64,000 bases of DNA from Virgibacillus sp. SK37 (lineage in GTDB: Bacteria; Bacillota; Bacilli; Bacillales; Amphibacillaceae), in the NCBI RefSeq assembly GCF_000725285.1, contig NZ_CP007161.1, positions 2,704,213 to 2,768,212 on the forward strand, given 5' to 3'. The stretch's first letter is position 1; each line of letters begins with the position of its first letter. The position numbers were made by a program, and so were the translations under genes. Positions 36,504 to 49,950 of the stretch are shown piece after piece. A model generated the notes under the pieces. It had not been told where the DNA came from. It saw nothing but the letters and a program-made list of their open reading frames with translations, and did not search any database.

Positions 36504-37910
36504 CTAAATCGGAACTCCCGCATATCTTCTAACATCAACAAAGTGTCCTTCTATAGCAGCTGCAGCAGCCATTTCCGGGCTTACCAAGTGAGTTCTTGAA
36601 CCATTTCCTTGACGTCCTTCAAAATTACGATTGGATGTTGAGGCACATCTTCCACCAGGTGGTACAATATCATCATTCATCGCCAGACACATACTGCAAC
36701 CCGCTTCCCGCCATTCAAAGCCTGCTTGTTTAAAAATTACATCGAGTCCTTCTTTTTCAGCCTGCATTTTTATACTGAAGGAACCAGGAACAACAATGGC
36801 ACGGACGTTTTGTTTCACTTTTTTCCCTTCCACAATAGAAGCTGCCTTTTGTAAATCACTCAAGCGTGAATTGGTACAAGAACCGATAAAAACATGGTCG
36901 ATTTCAATAGATGTAATCGGCTGATTTTCTTCTAACCCCATGTATTCCAATGCGCGCTCTACATCTTCACGATAGTCCACTTCTTTTAGATCAGGTGTTT
37001 TTCCGCTAACTGGAACGCACATTCCTGGATTTGTTCCCCAGGAAACCTGTGGTTCAATTTCCTCTGCATTAATAGTAACTGTTTTATCGTATTTAGCTCC
37101 TTCATCTGTGGCTAATTGTAGCCAGGAATCTGCCAACTCCTCAAATGCTTCACCGTCTGGTACATACTCTTTCCCTTTTAAAAATTCAACCGTTGTTTCA
37201 TCTGGACTAATTAAACCGGCTCTCGCTCCTGCTTCGATGGACATATTACAGACAGTCATTCTTCCTTCCATGGAAAGATTGCGAACGGCCTTACCTGTAT
37301 ACTCAATAACATAGCCAGTTCCAAATCTCACACCGAATTTAGCAATAATTGCAAGAATCAAATCTTTTGCAGTAACTCCACGGCCTAATTCACCTTCCAC
37401 CTGGACATTTAACGTTTTAGGGCGTTCTTGCCAAATGGTCTGAGTAGCAAGCACATGCTCCACTTCACTAGTACCAATTCCAAAGGCTAGAGCACCAAAA
37501 GCTCCATGTGTTGATGTATGGCTATCCCCACAAACAATTGTCTTTCCAGGTTGGGTAAGACCGAGCTGTGGGCCAATGACATGGACAATACCCTGGTCAG
37601 GATGGAACATATCTGCAAGTTTAATACCATTCTCCTTACAATTGTCCCGGAGGGTTTCCATTTGCTTTTTGGAAACCTCGTCTTTTATTACATCTCTATT
37701 TTGTGTAGGCACATTATGATCCATCGTAGCATACGTCAGATCTGGACGCCGCACCTTACGATTACTTAATCGCAAGCCTTCGAACGCTTGCGGTGAAGTT
37801 ACTTCATGAACCAAATGCAGATCAATATATAATAAATCTGGCTTGCCTTTCTCTTGGTGAACTACATGTTTATCCCATATTTTCTCTATAATCGTTTGTG
37901 GTTTCCCCAT
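36504..37910 (-). CDS. leuC: 3-isopropylmalate dehydratase large subunit
   Basis: Aconitase-family subunit of 468 residues carrying the [4Fe-4S] cluster. Cluster cysteines are in GSCTNSR and CSMCLAMN; further signatures are [14 protein letters not shown] and the C-terminal [12 protein letters not shown]. Acts with LeuD. It starts 15 bp after leuB. Confidence 0.96.
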   Translation of the reverse strand: MGKPQTIIEKIWDKHVVHQEKGKPDLLYIDLHLVHEVTSPQAFEGLRLSNRKVRRPDLTYATMDHNVPTQNRDVIKDEVSKKQMETLRDNCKENGIKLADMFHPDQGIVHVIGPQLGLTQPGKTIVCGDSHTSTHGAFGALAFGIGTSEVEHVLATQTIWQERPKTLNVQVEGELGRGVTAKDLILAIIAKFGVRFGTGYVIEYTGKAVRNLSMEGRMTVCNMSIEAGARAGLISPDETTVEFLKGKEYVPDGEAFEELADSWLQLATDEGAKYDKTVTINAEEIEPQVSWGTNPGMCVPVSGKTPDLKEVDYREDVERALEYMGLEENQPITSIEIDHVFIGSCTNSRLSDLQKAASIVEGKKVKQNVRAIVVPGSFSIKMQAEKEGLDVIFKQAGFEWREAGCSMCLAMNDDIVPPGGRCASTSNRNFEGRQGNGSRTHLVSPEMAAAAAIEGHFVDVRRYAGVPI

Positions 37911-37925
37911 TTCTTACACCCCTCG

Positions 37926-39032
37926 TTAAGCATACATACTGCAAATGCTGTCTGAAACACTTTTGGTTGTCAGTGAATCAACAATGGCTGCTGTCATCTC
38001 CTTCGTCCCTACCTTTGTCCCGCCATTACTGGAGAGATCAGCAGTATGGTATCCTTGGTCCAGACAATCATTAACTGCCCGCTCTATCTCTGCGGCTTCA
38101 TCTTCCATCTGAAAAGAGTATCTTAGCATCATAGCAGCAGATAAGATCATTCCAACTGGATTAGCAACACCAAGCCCTGCAATATCAGGTGCTGAACCAT
38201 GGACAGGTTCATACAGACCTAGACCATCTGATCGAAGACTTGCCGATGGCAGCATTCCTAGTGAACCAGTCAATACGGAAGCTTCATCGCTTAAAATATC
38301 CCCAAATAAATTTTCTGTAACGATAACATCAAAATAATTAGGCTGTGTAATCAGCTTCATTGCGGCAGCATCTACAAGCATATGATCAACTTTCACATCT
38401 GGATATTTCTTACTCTTTTCCTCAACTATTTCTCGCCACATTCGACTTGATTCCAATACATTAGCCTTATCTACAGATGTAACATGATTATTTCTTAATC
38501 TTGCACTTTCAAAGGCTTTTTCTATAATTCGCTCCATTTCGGATCGATGATAATAAAGCGTATCAACTACTGCATTTCCGTTTTCCCGCCGTTCACGCGG
38601 TTCCCCAAAATACAACCCGCTTGTGAGTTCTCGAATGATCAGGATATCGCTTCCTGCAATAACTTCCTCTTTAAGTGGAGAAGCATGCAACATGGAAGGA
38701 AACCCTTTAATAGGGCGTAAATTGGCAAACAATCCTAACTGTTTACGTATACCTAATAAACCTTTTTCTGGTCTTTTAGCAGCTGGAAGAACGTCCCATT
38801 TCGGTCCTCCTACAGCACCAAGCAATATAGCATCTGCTCCCTTACATGCTTTTACTGTATCTTCAGGCAATGGAGTATCATAAGCATCAATTGCCTCTCC
38901 ACCGATTGCATGCTGATGAAATGTAAAACGATGCCCAAATTCACTGGCTACTGCATTTAACACTACCTTTGCCGACTCCATAATTTCTTTACCAACACCG
39001 TCTCCAGGCAATAAAATAATTTGCTTATTCAT
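37926..39032 (-). CDS. leuB: 3-isopropylmalate dehydrogenase
   Basis: NAD-dependent oxidative decarboxylase, 368 residues. Signatures: LLPGDGVGKEI, LLGAVGGPKWD, RELTSGLYFGEPRER, KANVLESSRMWREI, NLFGDILSDEASVLTGSLG and EPVHGSAPDIAG. The ATG at 39032 has AGGAGGG seven bases upstream; the frame extends further to 39107, but the extra 25 residues are not family-like. A second, related enzyme (tartrate/D-malate type) lies at 50.3 kb. Confidence 0.96.
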   Translation of the reverse strand: MNKQIILLPGDGVGKEIMESAKVVLNAVASEFGHRFTFHQHAIGGEAIDAYDTPLPEDTVKACKGADAILLGAVGGPKWDVLPAAKRPEKGLLGIRKQLGLFANLRPIKGFPSMLHASPLKEEVIAGSDILIIRELTSGLYFGEPRERRENGNAVVDTLYYHRSEMERIIEKAFESARLRNNHVTSVDKANVLESSRMWREIVEEKSKKYPDVKVDHMLVDAAAMKLITQPNYFDVIVTENLFGDILSDEASVLTGSLGMLPSASLRSDGLGLYEPVHGSAPDIAGLGVANPVGMILSAAMMLRYSFQMEDEAAEIERAVNDCLDQGYHTADLSSNGGTKVGTKEMTAAIVDSLTTKSVSDSICSMYA

Positions 39033-39116
39033 ACCATAGCCCTCCTCCATGTTTATACGTAACTTTTGCCAATCTAACAATTGTTTATTGAGCGGAGCCA
39101 CATGCATGGCTCTCGC

Positions 39117-41733
<2,617 letters not shown>

Positions 41734-41760
41734 TCAATCTAAGGGTATTTTCAGATTCGT

Positions 41761-42279
41761 TTATATTAAATGTGAATTAAGCTCTGTTACCTGTTGTGGC
41801 TGCTGCCCTCGTAAAAATGCAGTTACGCCTGTTTTAGTTAATTCTTTAATACCATATGGTTTTAATAATGAAATTAGTGCCTCCACTTTATCTGGCTTCC
41901 CAGTCACTTGAATTGTGAGACTATCTTTGCTTACATCAATGATGGAGGCACGGAATGGGGTGATTATTCCTTGAATCTCTGATCGTAATTGACCACTTCC
42001 TCCAACCTTAATTAATGCCAGTTCTCTTGCTACAATTGCTTTATCAGTAATATCGGAAACTTTCAGAACATCAATTTGTTTATTCAATTGCTTTGTTAGC
42101 TGTTCCAGCTTTTGGTGATCTCCTACATCAACTACAAAAGTCATTTTGGAGACACCCTCTGTTTCTGAACTTCCAACTGAAATGCTGTCAATGTTAAATT
42201 GCCGTTTCTGCAGCATTCCTGTAATCCGGTTTAATACACCACTTCTATCTTGGACTGCGGCTACAATGATCCGTTTCAT
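41761..42279 (-). CDS. ilvN: Acetolactate synthase small (regulatory) subunit
   Basis: Protein of 172 residues: an N-terminal ACT domain ([22 protein letters not shown], binding feedback valine) and the C-terminal small-subunit domain. The ATG at 42279 overlaps the ilvB stop as ATGA. An in-frame start further upstream at 42339 lies within ilvB and lacks a ribosome site. Confidence 0.95.
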   Translation of the reverse strand: MKRIIVAAVQDRSGVLNRITGMLQKRQFNIDSISVGSSETEGVSKMTFVVDVGDHQKLEQLTKQLNKQIDVLKVSDITDKAIVARELALIKVGGSGQLRSEIQGIITPFRASIIDVSKDSLTIQVTGKPDKVEALISLLKPYGIKELTKTGVTAFLRGQQPQQVTELNSHLI

Positions 42280-43997
42280 TTCTTCACCCCTATCATTTCG
42301 TGGATCCCTTTCCCAGGAGCTATCATTGGATATACACATGTTTTCTGGTCAACACGACAATCTACTACTACTGGGCCATTATAAGAAAAGATATCCTGTA
42401 ACATCGGAATAACTTCCTCTTCCTGTTCAATACGCATACCACGGATTCCATAGCTTTCTGCGAGTTTCACAAAATCCGGGTTCATTGTCAGCAGTGATTC
42501 AGAATAACGTTCCTCATAAAAGCTTTCCTGCCATTGCCTCACCATTCCAAGTGCTTCGTTATTTACGATAATAATCTTGACTGGAAGGTTTCTCTCTTTC
42601 AGTATTGATAATTCTTGAAGAGTCATCTGAAATCCGCCATCACCGACAATGGATACTACCAGGTCCTCTGGAGCTCCTAATTGGGCCCCAATTGCTGCCG
42701 GAAAACCAAAACCCATGGTTCCAAGTCCACCAGATGTAACCCAACGGTTTGGCTTATCAAAAGTATAAAACTGTGCTGCCCACATTTGATGCTGCCCAAC
42801 ATCTGTAGTTATGATCGCATCTCCTTTTGATTGCTCGTATACTTGCTTTATCAACCATTGAGGTGACAACTTCTGCTTTGGCTTTTCATACCACAACGGA
42901 AATTCAGCTTTATTCAATTTTATAGTTTCCTTCCATACCTCGTGGTCAGGCAGCTCCACAACACTTTGCAATAATGCTTGCAATGCTTCTTTTGCATCTG
43001 CCACTACCGGAATTTCAGTTGGTACATTTTTTCCGATCTCAGCAGGATCGATATCAATATGAGCCACTTTTGCATGTGGTGCAAAGTGTTCCAAGTTACC
43101 TGTAAGTCTGTCATCAAATCTTGCACCAATATTAATAAGCAAGTCGCATTCATAGAGTGCTGTATTAGCTGTATAGGTACCATGCATTCCCGCCATCCCC
43201 AAATGCAGTGGGTGAGTCCCAGGGAAGCTGCCAAGTCCTAATAGTGTATTGGTAACTGGGATTTGATACTTTTCAGCAAACTCTTTTAGTTCTTCAGTCG
43301 CTTTTGCAAATACGACGCCTGCACCAGCAAGCAAAAGTGGCTTCTTGGCTCTACTGAGCGCGTCTGCTAATTTAACAATTTGCAGCGGATTTGGCTTCTT
43401 GTTCGGCTGATATCCCGGTAAATTAAAGTCTTTACTGAACTCAGTTCCAGTAAGCTCTGCAGATACATTTTTTGGTATATCTACAACTACTGGACCGGGC
43501 CGTCCTGTAGTAGCTATGTGAAAAGCTTCATTCACGATCCGCGGTAACTCAGATACCTGTTTCACTTGATAGTTGTATTTGGTGATTGGAGTGGTGATTC
43601 CCATCACATCGGATTCTTGAAATGCATCTGTGCCGATGACTCCGCTAGCAACCTGGCCTGTAAAAATAACGAGCGGAATAGAATCCATCATGGCATCTGT
43701 AATACCAGTAATCAGATTTGTTGCCCCTGGGCCAGATGTTGCTAATACTACTCCCGCCTTACCAGTCACGCGTGCATATCCCTCTGCTGCATGGATGGAA
43801 CCTTGCTCATGACGTGAAAGTACATGGTCAAATGGAGCATTACTGCGGTATAACGCATCGTAGATTGGTAATACAGCACCTCCTGGATAACCGAAAAGTG
43901 TGTCTACTTCCGCATCCACCAAAGTCTGAATGAATAAATCAGCCCCGGTCCTCATTTGTTCTGTACTTTCTGCCTCATGCTTTGCTTCAACTTTCAC
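42276..43997 (-). CDS. ilvB: Acetolactate synthase large (catalytic) subunit
   Basis: TPP-dependent enzyme of 573 residues making acetolactate or acetohydroxybutyrate. N-terminal domain with [11 protein letters not shown] and catalytic Glu in [18 protein letters not shown]-domain GAGVVF; TPP domain [15 protein letters not shown] with the NNEALGM metal site. First gene after the T-box leader. Confidence 0.96.
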   Translation of the reverse strand: MKVEAKHEAESTEQMRTGADLFIQTLVDAEVDTLFGYPGGAVLPIYDALYRSNAPFDHVLSRHEQGSIHAAEGYARVTGKAGVVLATSGPGATNLITGITDAMMDSIPLVIFTGQVASGVIGTDAFQESDVMGITTPITKYNYQVKQVSELPRIVNEAFHIATTGRPGPVVVDIPKNVSAELTGTEFSKDFNLPGYQPNKKPNPLQIVKLADALSRAKKPLLLAGAGVVFAKATEELKEFAEKYQIPVTNTLLGLGSFPGTHPLHLGMAGMHGTYTANTALYECDLLINIGARFDDRLTGNLEHFAPHAKVAHIDIDPAEIGKNVPTEIPVVADAKEALQALLQSVVELPDHEVWKETIKLNKAEFPLWYEKPKQKLSPQWLIKQVYEQSKGDAIITTDVGQHQMWAAQFYTFDKPNRWVTSGGLGTMGFGFPAAIGAQLGAPEDLVVSIVGDGGFQMTLQELSILKERNLPVKIIIVNNEALGMVRQWQESFYEERYSESLLTMNPDFVKLAESYGIRGMRIEQEEEVIPMLQDIFSYNGPVVVDCRVDQKTCVYPMIAPGKGIHEMIGVKK

Positions 43998-44092
43998 TAC
44001 TACATACCTCCCTTAATAATAAATAATTATTCAAACTCGCTCTCCCATTCCTGGAACAAACGATGTTTTACTATTGCTTTTAAAGAAGAAAA

Positions 44093-44400
44093 TCAAAAAG
44101 GACCCTTCCCTCCCCCTATAAATCCGCATATGTCTGCAGAGCTATTGGGGAGAAAAGAGTCCTTCTTTTCACGGTACCACCCAGGTTTGTAGCATCCTCT
44201 CGAATACTACCTCGTAAGGCTATAATTACAGCCTTTATTGATAACAGGTACAATAAAGCTGCACCTGACCAGACCTAATAAGAAAATACCTTTCAGTCTG
44301 GCACTCAGAGATGATGTCGGAACAATATGTATTTCTGGGCTTCCAGCAACCCCAGATCTCTGTAAATACATGTAACATGTTCCTTTTTTCCCGTCATCGA
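44093..44400 (-). ncRNA. T-box riboswitch leader of the ilvBNC-leuABCD-ilvA operon (probably Ile-responsive)
   Basis: The tRNA-binding T-box sequence CTGGGTGGTACCGTG reads on the minus strand at 44185-44171. It is followed by a terminator with stem AAGGACTC.../...GGGTCCTT and a T-run (44168-44093). Stem I spans about 44400-44305, with a base helix GGAAC/GTTCC and an apical GGTTGCTGGAAGCCC. The likely specifier codon, just before the conserved TCTCTGAG, is ATC (44315-44313), pointing to tRNA-Ile. A leucine CTC reading one step along cannot be excluded. The leader lies about 95 bp before ilvB. Uncharged tRNA would allow readthrough into the operon. Confidence 0.88.
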
Positions 44401-44484
44401 GTTCTTTGTATTTTATTTTGCCTCACGTAGTTATTATTAATTTATCTCTATTCGTTATTATTTGAATATTTGATATTGCCGATA

Positions 44485-44513
44485 ATCATATAACGTTTTT
44501 CCGAAAGAGTCAA
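44485..44513 (-). promoter_or_regulatory. SigA promoter of the ilv-leu operon
   Basis: On the minus strand TTGACT (44513-44508), 17-bp spacer, TATGAT (44490-44485), upstream of the T-box leader. The rest of the gap up to 44768 is AT-rich with no other recognised element. Confidence 0.75.
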
Positions 44514-44768
44514 CAGTATTTTTAAAGTTTTTTGATACTTTTGATAAGTCATTTAATTTGAATGCGTTTACATTGTTTACGCATAGATAAACAGAAAAAT
44601 TATTACGAAAACATTACAAAATTAGTTTAAGTTCATAAAGCAGAATGAATGGTTATTCATCTTTTCTCAAAATAAGAAAATGACAGTTGTTATTCTTTCA
44701 TAACTTTTCAGGATAGTTAGTTAACCTACAACAGATTCACTAAGTTAATAAAGTATTTAAACACAAAT

Positions 44769-44803
44769 AAAACCCTGGAATCTAATATAGAAACCAGGGT
44801 TTT
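44769..44803 (-). terminator. Terminator of ilvD
   Basis: Perfect 10-bp stem AAAACCCTGG / CCAGGGTTTT, followed on the minus strand by ATTTGTG. It separates ilvD from the T-box-controlled ilvB operon. Confidence 0.88.
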
Positions 44804-44810
44804 GTTTACG

Positions 44811-46499
44811 TTATTCACCAAGAAAATCTGTCACTGCTCCTTTTGAAGAACAGGACACATTGTGTGCATATTTACCTAATATACCTTTTTTATACAATGG
44901 AGGTGCAGACCATTCTTTTCTGCGGCTTTCCAATTCCTCTTCGGTAACCTCAAAGGAAATTTCTTTTTTATTTGAATCGATTGTGACCATGTCACCTTCT
45001 TTCAAAAACGCGATGGGGCCTCCAGATTGGGCTTCTGGGGCAATATGACCAACAACCAATCCGTGGGTACCACCTGAGAATCTGCCATCTGTTAACAGGG
45101 CAACCTTTTCACCAAGTCCTTTTCCAACAAGTATTGCTGAAATGGAGAGCATTTCCGGCATCCCTGGTCCACCTTTAGGACCTACATACCGAATGACAAG
45201 AACATCCCCTTCGTTAATCTGGTTGTCCATCACTGCCGTTGTCGCCTCTTTTTCTGTATCAAAAACACGTGCAGGCCCTGTATGATGACTTACTTTAACA
45301 CCGGAGACCTTTGCAACTCCTCCACTTGGTGCTAAGTTCCCTTTTAATACAATTAGTGGACCATCTGCACGTTTCGGCTTATCAAAAGGCATAATAACAT
45401 CTTGTCCCTCTTTTAAAGATGGTGCCTCTGCTAAGTTTTCAGCTACCGTTTTCCCTGTAACCGTAATACAGTCCCCATGTAAATAGCCCGCTTCATGGAG
45501 AAGTTTCATGACAGCCTGAACACCGCCTACACGGTGAAGGTCCTGCATGACATATTTCCCGCTTGGCTTAAGATCAGCCAAGTGTGGTGTTTTTTCTTGA
45601 ATTCTATTAAAATCATCGATCGTTAAATCTACTTCAATCGCATGAGCGATAGATAATAAATGTAAAATAGCATTTGTAGACCCACCTAATGCCATAACTA
45701 CGGTTATTGCATTCTCAAAGGCTTCTTTTGTCATAATATCTTTCGGATAAATTCCTTTTTCGAGTAAATGATAGACCGCTTCGCCAGCTTTGGCACAATC
45801 TTGAGCTTTTTCTGTGGTTTCTGCTGGGTTAGACGAACTTCCAGGCAAACTCATCCCCATGGCTTCCATCGCAGATGCCATTGTATTTGCTGTGTACATC
45901 CCCCCACATGCACCTGCACCTGGACATGCATGACACTCGATGGAACGTAACTCTTCATCATCGATATCGCCATTATTGTGCTTTCCCACACCTTCAAAAA
46001 CAGAAACAATATCAATGTCTTTGCCACGATGTTTCCCTGGGGCGATTGTTCCGCCATACACAAATACAGAAGGCACTCCGGCATTAGCAATTGCAATTGC
46101 ACAGCCAGGAATATTTTTATCACAAGCACCAATTGCTACTAATCCATCCAAATTTTCTGCACCAACTACGGTTTCAATAGAGTCAGCAATCACATCACGA
46201 CTTGGCAGGGAATAACGCATACCTTGTGTCCCCATAGAGATACCGTCAGAAACGGTGATGGTATTAAAAATTAAAGGAACACCTCCAGCTTCTCTTGCGC
46301 CTTCTTTTGCTTGTATAGCTAAATCATCAATATGTATATTACATGGCGTTACCTCACTCCATGTACTTGCAACTCCGATCATCGGCTTTTTAAAATCCTC
46401 ATCAGTAACGCCTACAGCGCGCAACATCGCTCTATTAGGTGCTTTCATGGAACCTTCACTGAACACCTTACTTTTTATACGTAAATCTTTTTCCATCAT
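44811..46499 (-). CDS. ilvD: Dihydroxy-acid dehydratase
   Basis: Iron-sulfur dehydratase of 562 residues giving the 2-oxo acids of valine and isoleucine synthesis. Cluster cysteines are in [10 protein letters not shown] and [17 protein letters not shown]; also [11 protein letters not shown] and [11 protein letters not shown]. Two adjacent ATGs (46499, 46496) after GGGAGGC; the second is better spaced. Unlike the rest of the pathway it has its own terminator and no T-box, so its control must differ. Confidence 0.96.
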   Translation of the reverse strand: MMEKDLRIKSKVFSEGSMKAPNRAMLRAVGVTDEDFKKPMIGVASTWSEVTPCNIHIDDLAIQAKEGAREAGGVPLIFNTITVSDGISMGTQGMRYSLPSRDVIADSIETVVGAENLDGLVAIGACDKNIPGCAIAIANAGVPSVFVYGGTIAPGKHRGKDIDIVSVFEGVGKHNNGDIDDEELRSIECHACPGAGACGGMYTANTMASAMEAMGMSLPGSSSNPAETTEKAQDCAKAGEAVYHLLEKGIYPKDIMTKEAFENAITVVMALGGSTNAILHLLSIAHAIEVDLTIDDFNRIQEKTPHLADLKPSGKYVMQDLHRVGGVQAVMKLLHEAGYLHGDCITVTGKTVAENLAEAPSLKEGQDVIMPFDKPKRADGPLIVLKGNLAPSGGVAKVSGVKVSHHTGPARVFDTEKEATTAVMDNQINEGDVLVIRYVGPKGGPGMPEMLSISAILVGKGLGEKVALLTDGRFSGGTHGLVVGHIAPEAQSGGPIAFLKEGDMVTIDSNKKEISFEVTEEELESRRKEWSAPPLYKKGILGKYAHNVSCSSKGAVTDFLGE

Positions 46500-46533
46500 A
46501 TAGCCTCCCTTTCTTTCGAATAATTATATGACT

Positions 46534-46548
46534 AATTTTCTAATACTT
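46534..46548. promoter_or_regulatory. Candidate CodY box upstream of ilvD
   Basis: AATTTTCTAATACTT matches the CodY consensus AATTTTCWGAAAATT with three mismatches, 35 bp upstream of ilvD. CodY commonly represses branched-chain amino acid genes when isoleucine, leucine or valine and GTP are plentiful. AT-rich background makes chance matches likely. Confidence 0.3.
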
Positions 46549-46761
46549 CAATGTATTTATTCTAGTGGAAAATAATAAATTTATTCCAATTTTATATAAA
46601 CCCTTGCCACTAAAAGAATTTCAGTACCTATTTTGATTAATTGCAATAACTTTTTTAGAGAAACAAGTAACATGCCCCTCTACAAGAGACATGCCGGATA
46701 TTACTAAGTTAAAAACGTCACGTATTTATCCATTCTTTTACAACACAAAATAAATTAACTA

Positions 46762-47730
46762 TCAGCTAATATTTTTTGTACGATTATTAGGATTAATTGT
46801 ATTTTCTTCACTTTGCTTGCTCCACCATGTAGCTAAAATCGGTCCTGAAATATTATGCCACACACTGAAAAGAGCACTTGGTACTGCAGCGATTGGCGCG
46901 AAATGCGCTAAAGCCAACGCGGATCCAAGTCCGGAATTTTGCATACCAACTTCAATAGACATAGCCTTTTTGTCTGCTAAATTAAAGCGGAAGGCTTTTG
47001 CCAACAAATATCCTAAAAATAGACCTAAAAGATTATGCAGAACGACGACCGTGAAGATCAATAATCCTGTTGTAACGATGGAATCCTTATTTACGGCTAC
47101 TACTGCAGAAGCTACAGCTACGATACCGATAACGGAAACCAATGGAAGAACACCAATTGTTTTGTCTACTTGCTTACTGAATAATAAACGAATAATAATA
47201 CCTAGTACGATTGGAATGAGCACTATCTTAACAATAGACATAAACATATTACCTGCTGACACTGGAAGCCATTGACTTGCAAAAAGTAAAGTTAATGCAG
47301 GGGTCAATAACGGAGCAAGCAATGTTGATACAGCAGTTACAGAAACAGATAATGCCGTGTTTCCCTTTGCCAGAAAAGTCATTACGTTTGATGCTGTTCC
47401 ACCTGGACAGCAACCAACGAGGATTACTCCGACTGCTATCTCCGGAGGCAATTGAAATAAGTTCGCCAGTCCATAGGCTAGTAATGGCATAATGGTATAT
47501 TGCGCGGCTACTGCTACGAGTACTGCTTTAGGAGCCTGAATAACTCCTTTAAAATCTTGGAGAGAAAGGGTTAACCCCATTCCAAACATAATTACCCCTA
47601 GTAACAAGGCAATATGGGGGGCAATCCATGTAAAACCCGTTGGAAATATAAATGCCAGGACCCCAAACAGGATTACCCAGATTGCAAATGTATTCCCTGC
47701 TAAACTACTAACTTTCTCTAATAGTTTCAA
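46762..47730 (-). CDS. Bile acid:sodium symporter (BASS) family transporter
   Basis: Sodium-coupled organic anion transporter of the BASS/YocS type, 322 residues with about ten hydrophobic segments. Motifs: GVIMFGMGLTLSLQDF, the substrate-site loop GCCPGGTASNVMTFLAKGN and IEVGMQNSGLGSALA. Bacterial and plastid members carry pyruvate, pantoate or other small organic acids rather than bile acids; its place beside ilvD makes a 2-oxo acid conceivable but unproven. The start is TTG 47730, eight bases after AGGAGG. The 262-bp gap to ilvD holds a weak hairpin near 46671-46697 that may end this transcript. Confidence 0.88.
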   Translation of the reverse strand: MKLLEKVSSLAGNTFAIWVILFGVLAFIFPTGFTWIAPHIALLLGVIMFGMGLTLSLQDFKGVIQAPKAVLVAVAAQYTIMPLLAYGLANLFQLPPEIAVGVILVGCCPGGTASNVMTFLAKGNTALSVSVTAVSTLLAPLLTPALTLLFASQWLPVSAGNMFMSIVKIVLIPIVLGIIIRLLFSKQVDKTIGVLPLVSVIGIVAVASAVVAVNKDSIVTTGLLIFTVVVLHNLLGLFLGYLLAKAFRFNLADKKAMSIEVGMQNSGLGSALALAHFAPIAAVPSALFSVWHNISGPILATWWSKQSEENTINPNNRTKNIS

Positions 47731-47908
47731 AACTTTTCCTCCTCATAAAATCAGACTGTTTTTAATAATTGATGATTCTATCACATGGTTTCAAAAAAAG
47801 GAAGAAGAAGATAATGAAAAGTCTAATTATTTTAATTAATTTCACGTTTCGTTATTAGGCGTATGGAGCAATAGGATATATCATTGTGCTAGCTTTGACA
47901 TGTATATC

Positions 47909-47941
47909 AAAAAACCCGCCAGGAACTTCCTGACAGGTTTT
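47909..47941 (-). terminator. Terminator of the amidohydrolase gene
   Basis: Stem AAAACCTGTCAGG / CCTGGCGGGTTTT on the minus strand (one mismatch, one G-U), followed by TTGATAT. Confidence 0.82.
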
Positions 47942-47955
47942 CAGAGCATAGATCT

Positions 47956-49554
47956 TTAATCCTTTTTTATATACTTCACTTCTCCGCCAATAATCGTCAT
48001 TTCTACTTCTGTTTCCAGCAATTCATCGGGGTTTTCCATTTCAAATGGATCTTTTGAAAATACCACCATATCTGCAAGTTTTCCTCTCGAAATCGTTCCT
48101 TTAATCGTTTCCTCGTTCGTTGGATATGCTCCCATCTCGGTAAATAACCGGAATGCCTCTACCATCGTCAATTTTTCCTGCTCATACCATCCGTTATGTT
48201 TCTCACCTGGTGCTCGCCGTTTTACAGCCGCATGTATTCCCAAAAGAGGATTCAGCGGCTCTACTGGCGAGTCAGACCCACCTGCACAAATGATGCCAGA
48301 TTGAATTAGCGTTTTCCAAGCATAGGCTAATTTCATCCTTTTTTCTCCAAGTCTTTCTTCTACCCAAGGGAAATCTCCTACTAGAAACCGCGGTTGTATA
48401 TCCGCAATTCTAGTAGGAACTGCTAATCGACTGATTAACTCTTCTCGTACTACTTGAACATGAATAAGTCGGTCACGATAGGCTGCAGCCGGAAATTGAT
48501 CAAGGACATCAAGGACATTTTCCAATGCTTGGTCACCTATGACGTGAACAGCAATCGGCATGGATAGTTCCCTGGCCTTTCGCACAATTTCATAGAGTGT
48601 CGGTTGTTCAAAAATAGCATTTCCAAATTCATCTGGTGCATCCGTATATGCCTCAGATAATAGTGCGGTTCTTCTTCCAAATGCTCCATCTGCAAAGATT
48701 TTTATGGCGCCAATTTTTAATGTATCGTTCCCATAACCTGCATACATTCCCTGTCTTCTAATATCATCTATAAATTCATGATTGATTAATAGATTACATC
48801 GTAAACCAATATGTTCTTTATTTAAAAGTTCATCATAAATTTGATAAGTTTGTTGCAATCCTCCCAAATAGAAGGGATCATTTGTATGTACACTCGTTAT
48901 CCCTAAGCTGATTGCGTACTCCATGGCTTTTCTCATTGCATCTTTCAATTGATCATAGGACTTTTCTGGAATATGCTTCTTGATTAACTCGGATGCTGTT
49001 TCTAATAGAAGGCCGGTCGGTTCATAGGATACTGGGTCTAAAACAATTTCTCCTCCCTCGGGCACTTGAATTCCTTGTTGATATTGGCAAATTTCCAGAG
49101 CCTTACTGTTAACTAAAGCAGCATGCAAACAAACCCGTGATAGAAATACAGGGTGTTGGGGTGCCACCGAATCTAATTCTTGAATAGAGGGAAAACTCCC
49201 ATCTTCAAACAGATTTTCGTCCCAGCCACTTCCCAGTAGCCACTCTCCTGGTTGAAGGGAATTCACTTTATGTTTGATTTTCTCCAGCATGTCGGATTTG
49301 GATGTAACACCAGTTAAATCAAGTTCCAGGAAGCTATTAGCAATCAGGGACAGATGAAGGTGGCTGTCAATAAGACCAGGGGTTACTGTTTTGCCTTTTA
49401 AATCAACTACATCTATGGAATCTCCCCAGCGGGTATGCAATTCAGTTGTAGCACCTATATCCATAAAGTAATCATCCTCAATAAGGACAGATTCTGCTAC
49501 AGGCCTTGTTGGATCAAATGTATATATCCTCCCATTAATAAACAATCTTTTCAT
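47956..49554 (-). CDS. YtcJ-like metal-dependent amidohydrolase (Amidohydro_3 family)
   Basis: Amidohydrolase-superfamily protein of 532 residues with the metal-binding GLIDSHLHLS near residue 62, KIFADGAFGRRTALLSEAY, AVHVIGDQALENVLD and the C-terminal GGSDSPVEPLNPLLGIHAAV. No signal peptide, so cytoplasmic. Members hydrolyse cyclic or N-acyl amides; the substrate is unknown. The ATG at 49554 follows AAGGAGG by six bases; the frame extends to 49581 without support. It is the first gene downstream of the lysine riboswitch at 50.1 kb, about 410 bp beyond its terminator with a hairpin array between, so it may be lysine-controlled. Confidence 0.88.
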   Translation of the reverse strand: MKRLFINGRIYTFDPTRPVAESVLIEDDYFMDIGATTELHTRWGDSIDVVDLKGKTVTPGLIDSHLHLSLIANSFLELDLTGVTSKSDMLEKIKHKVNSLQPGEWLLGSGWDENLFEDGSFPSIQELDSVAPQHPVFLSRVCLHAALVNSKALEICQYQQGIQVPEGGEIVLDPVSYEPTGLLLETASELIKKHIPEKSYDQLKDAMRKAMEYAISLGITSVHTNDPFYLGGLQQTYQIYDELLNKEHIGLRCNLLINHEFIDDIRRQGMYAGYGNDTLKIGAIKIFADGAFGRRTALLSEAYTDAPDEFGNAIFEQPTLYEIVRKARELSMPIAVHVIGDQALENVLDVLDQFPAAAYRDRLIHVQVVREELISRLAVPTRIADIQPRFLVGDFPWVEERLGEKRMKLAYAWKTLIQSGIICAGGSDSPVEPLNPLLGIHAAVKRRAPGEKHNGWYEQEKLTMVEAFRLFTEMGAYPTNEETIKGTISRGKLADMVVFSKDPFEMENPDELLETEVEMTIIGGEVKYIKKD

Positions 49555-49708
49555 GTGAAACCTCCTTTTTACGATGAACAAATATAGTGAATTACTATTA
49601 AAGTAAATGCTACTTTTCTATAAAAAGTTTAGTGTAAATGTTGAATCGATGTGACAGTAATTTTTTAAAAGTGGTATGAAAGAGGTTCTCGGGCATTTTC
49701 AGGGGTTC

Positions 49709-49877
49709 AATGGCTGTCATCACTCTTATGATAGACATTCAACCGCGTTTTCCTGAGCCCAATGTCTGTCATACCGCTTATGATAGACATTCAATCACGT
49801 TTTCCCTGCATCAATGTCCGTCATACCGCTTATGATAGACATTCAACCGCGTTTTCCGCCTACCAATGTCCGTCATA
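49709..49877. repeat. Tandem 52-bp repeat array, each unit an imperfect hairpin (3.3 copies)
   Basis: Palindromic units begin at 49709, 49761, 49813 and (left arm only) 49865, an exact 52-bp period. Each is AATGTCYGTCATA-CCGCT-TATGATAGACATT (13-bp arms, one G-U or mismatch), followed by CAACCGCGTTTTCC or near and then a 7-bp variable stretch. The first unit is more diverged (AATGGCTGTCAT). No protein is encoded. It lies between the lysine riboswitch and the amidohydrolase. The arm TATGATAGACATT recurs once at 62736. Confidence 0.9.
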
Positions 49878-49950
49878 CCTGAATAGGGCGTCCTCGCAAT
49901 CCCAGCTTGGACGCGTTCGTCACATATAATATAATACAGCTCAATTCTAT

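Noticed and set aside
36504-37910. LeuC as an aconitase or homoaconitase gene
   Set aside because: Neighbouring leuD, leuB and leuA and the leucine-type signatures make isopropylmalate isomerase clear.
43956-44192. 78-codon plus-strand frame
   Set aside because: Antisense to the ilvB start and the T-box/terminator; no coding signals.
49709-49877. Regular repeats resembling a short CRISPR array
   Set aside because: The repeats are about 45 bp with only about 7 variable bases between them, there are fewer than four units, each unit is a long palindrome, and no cas gene is near.
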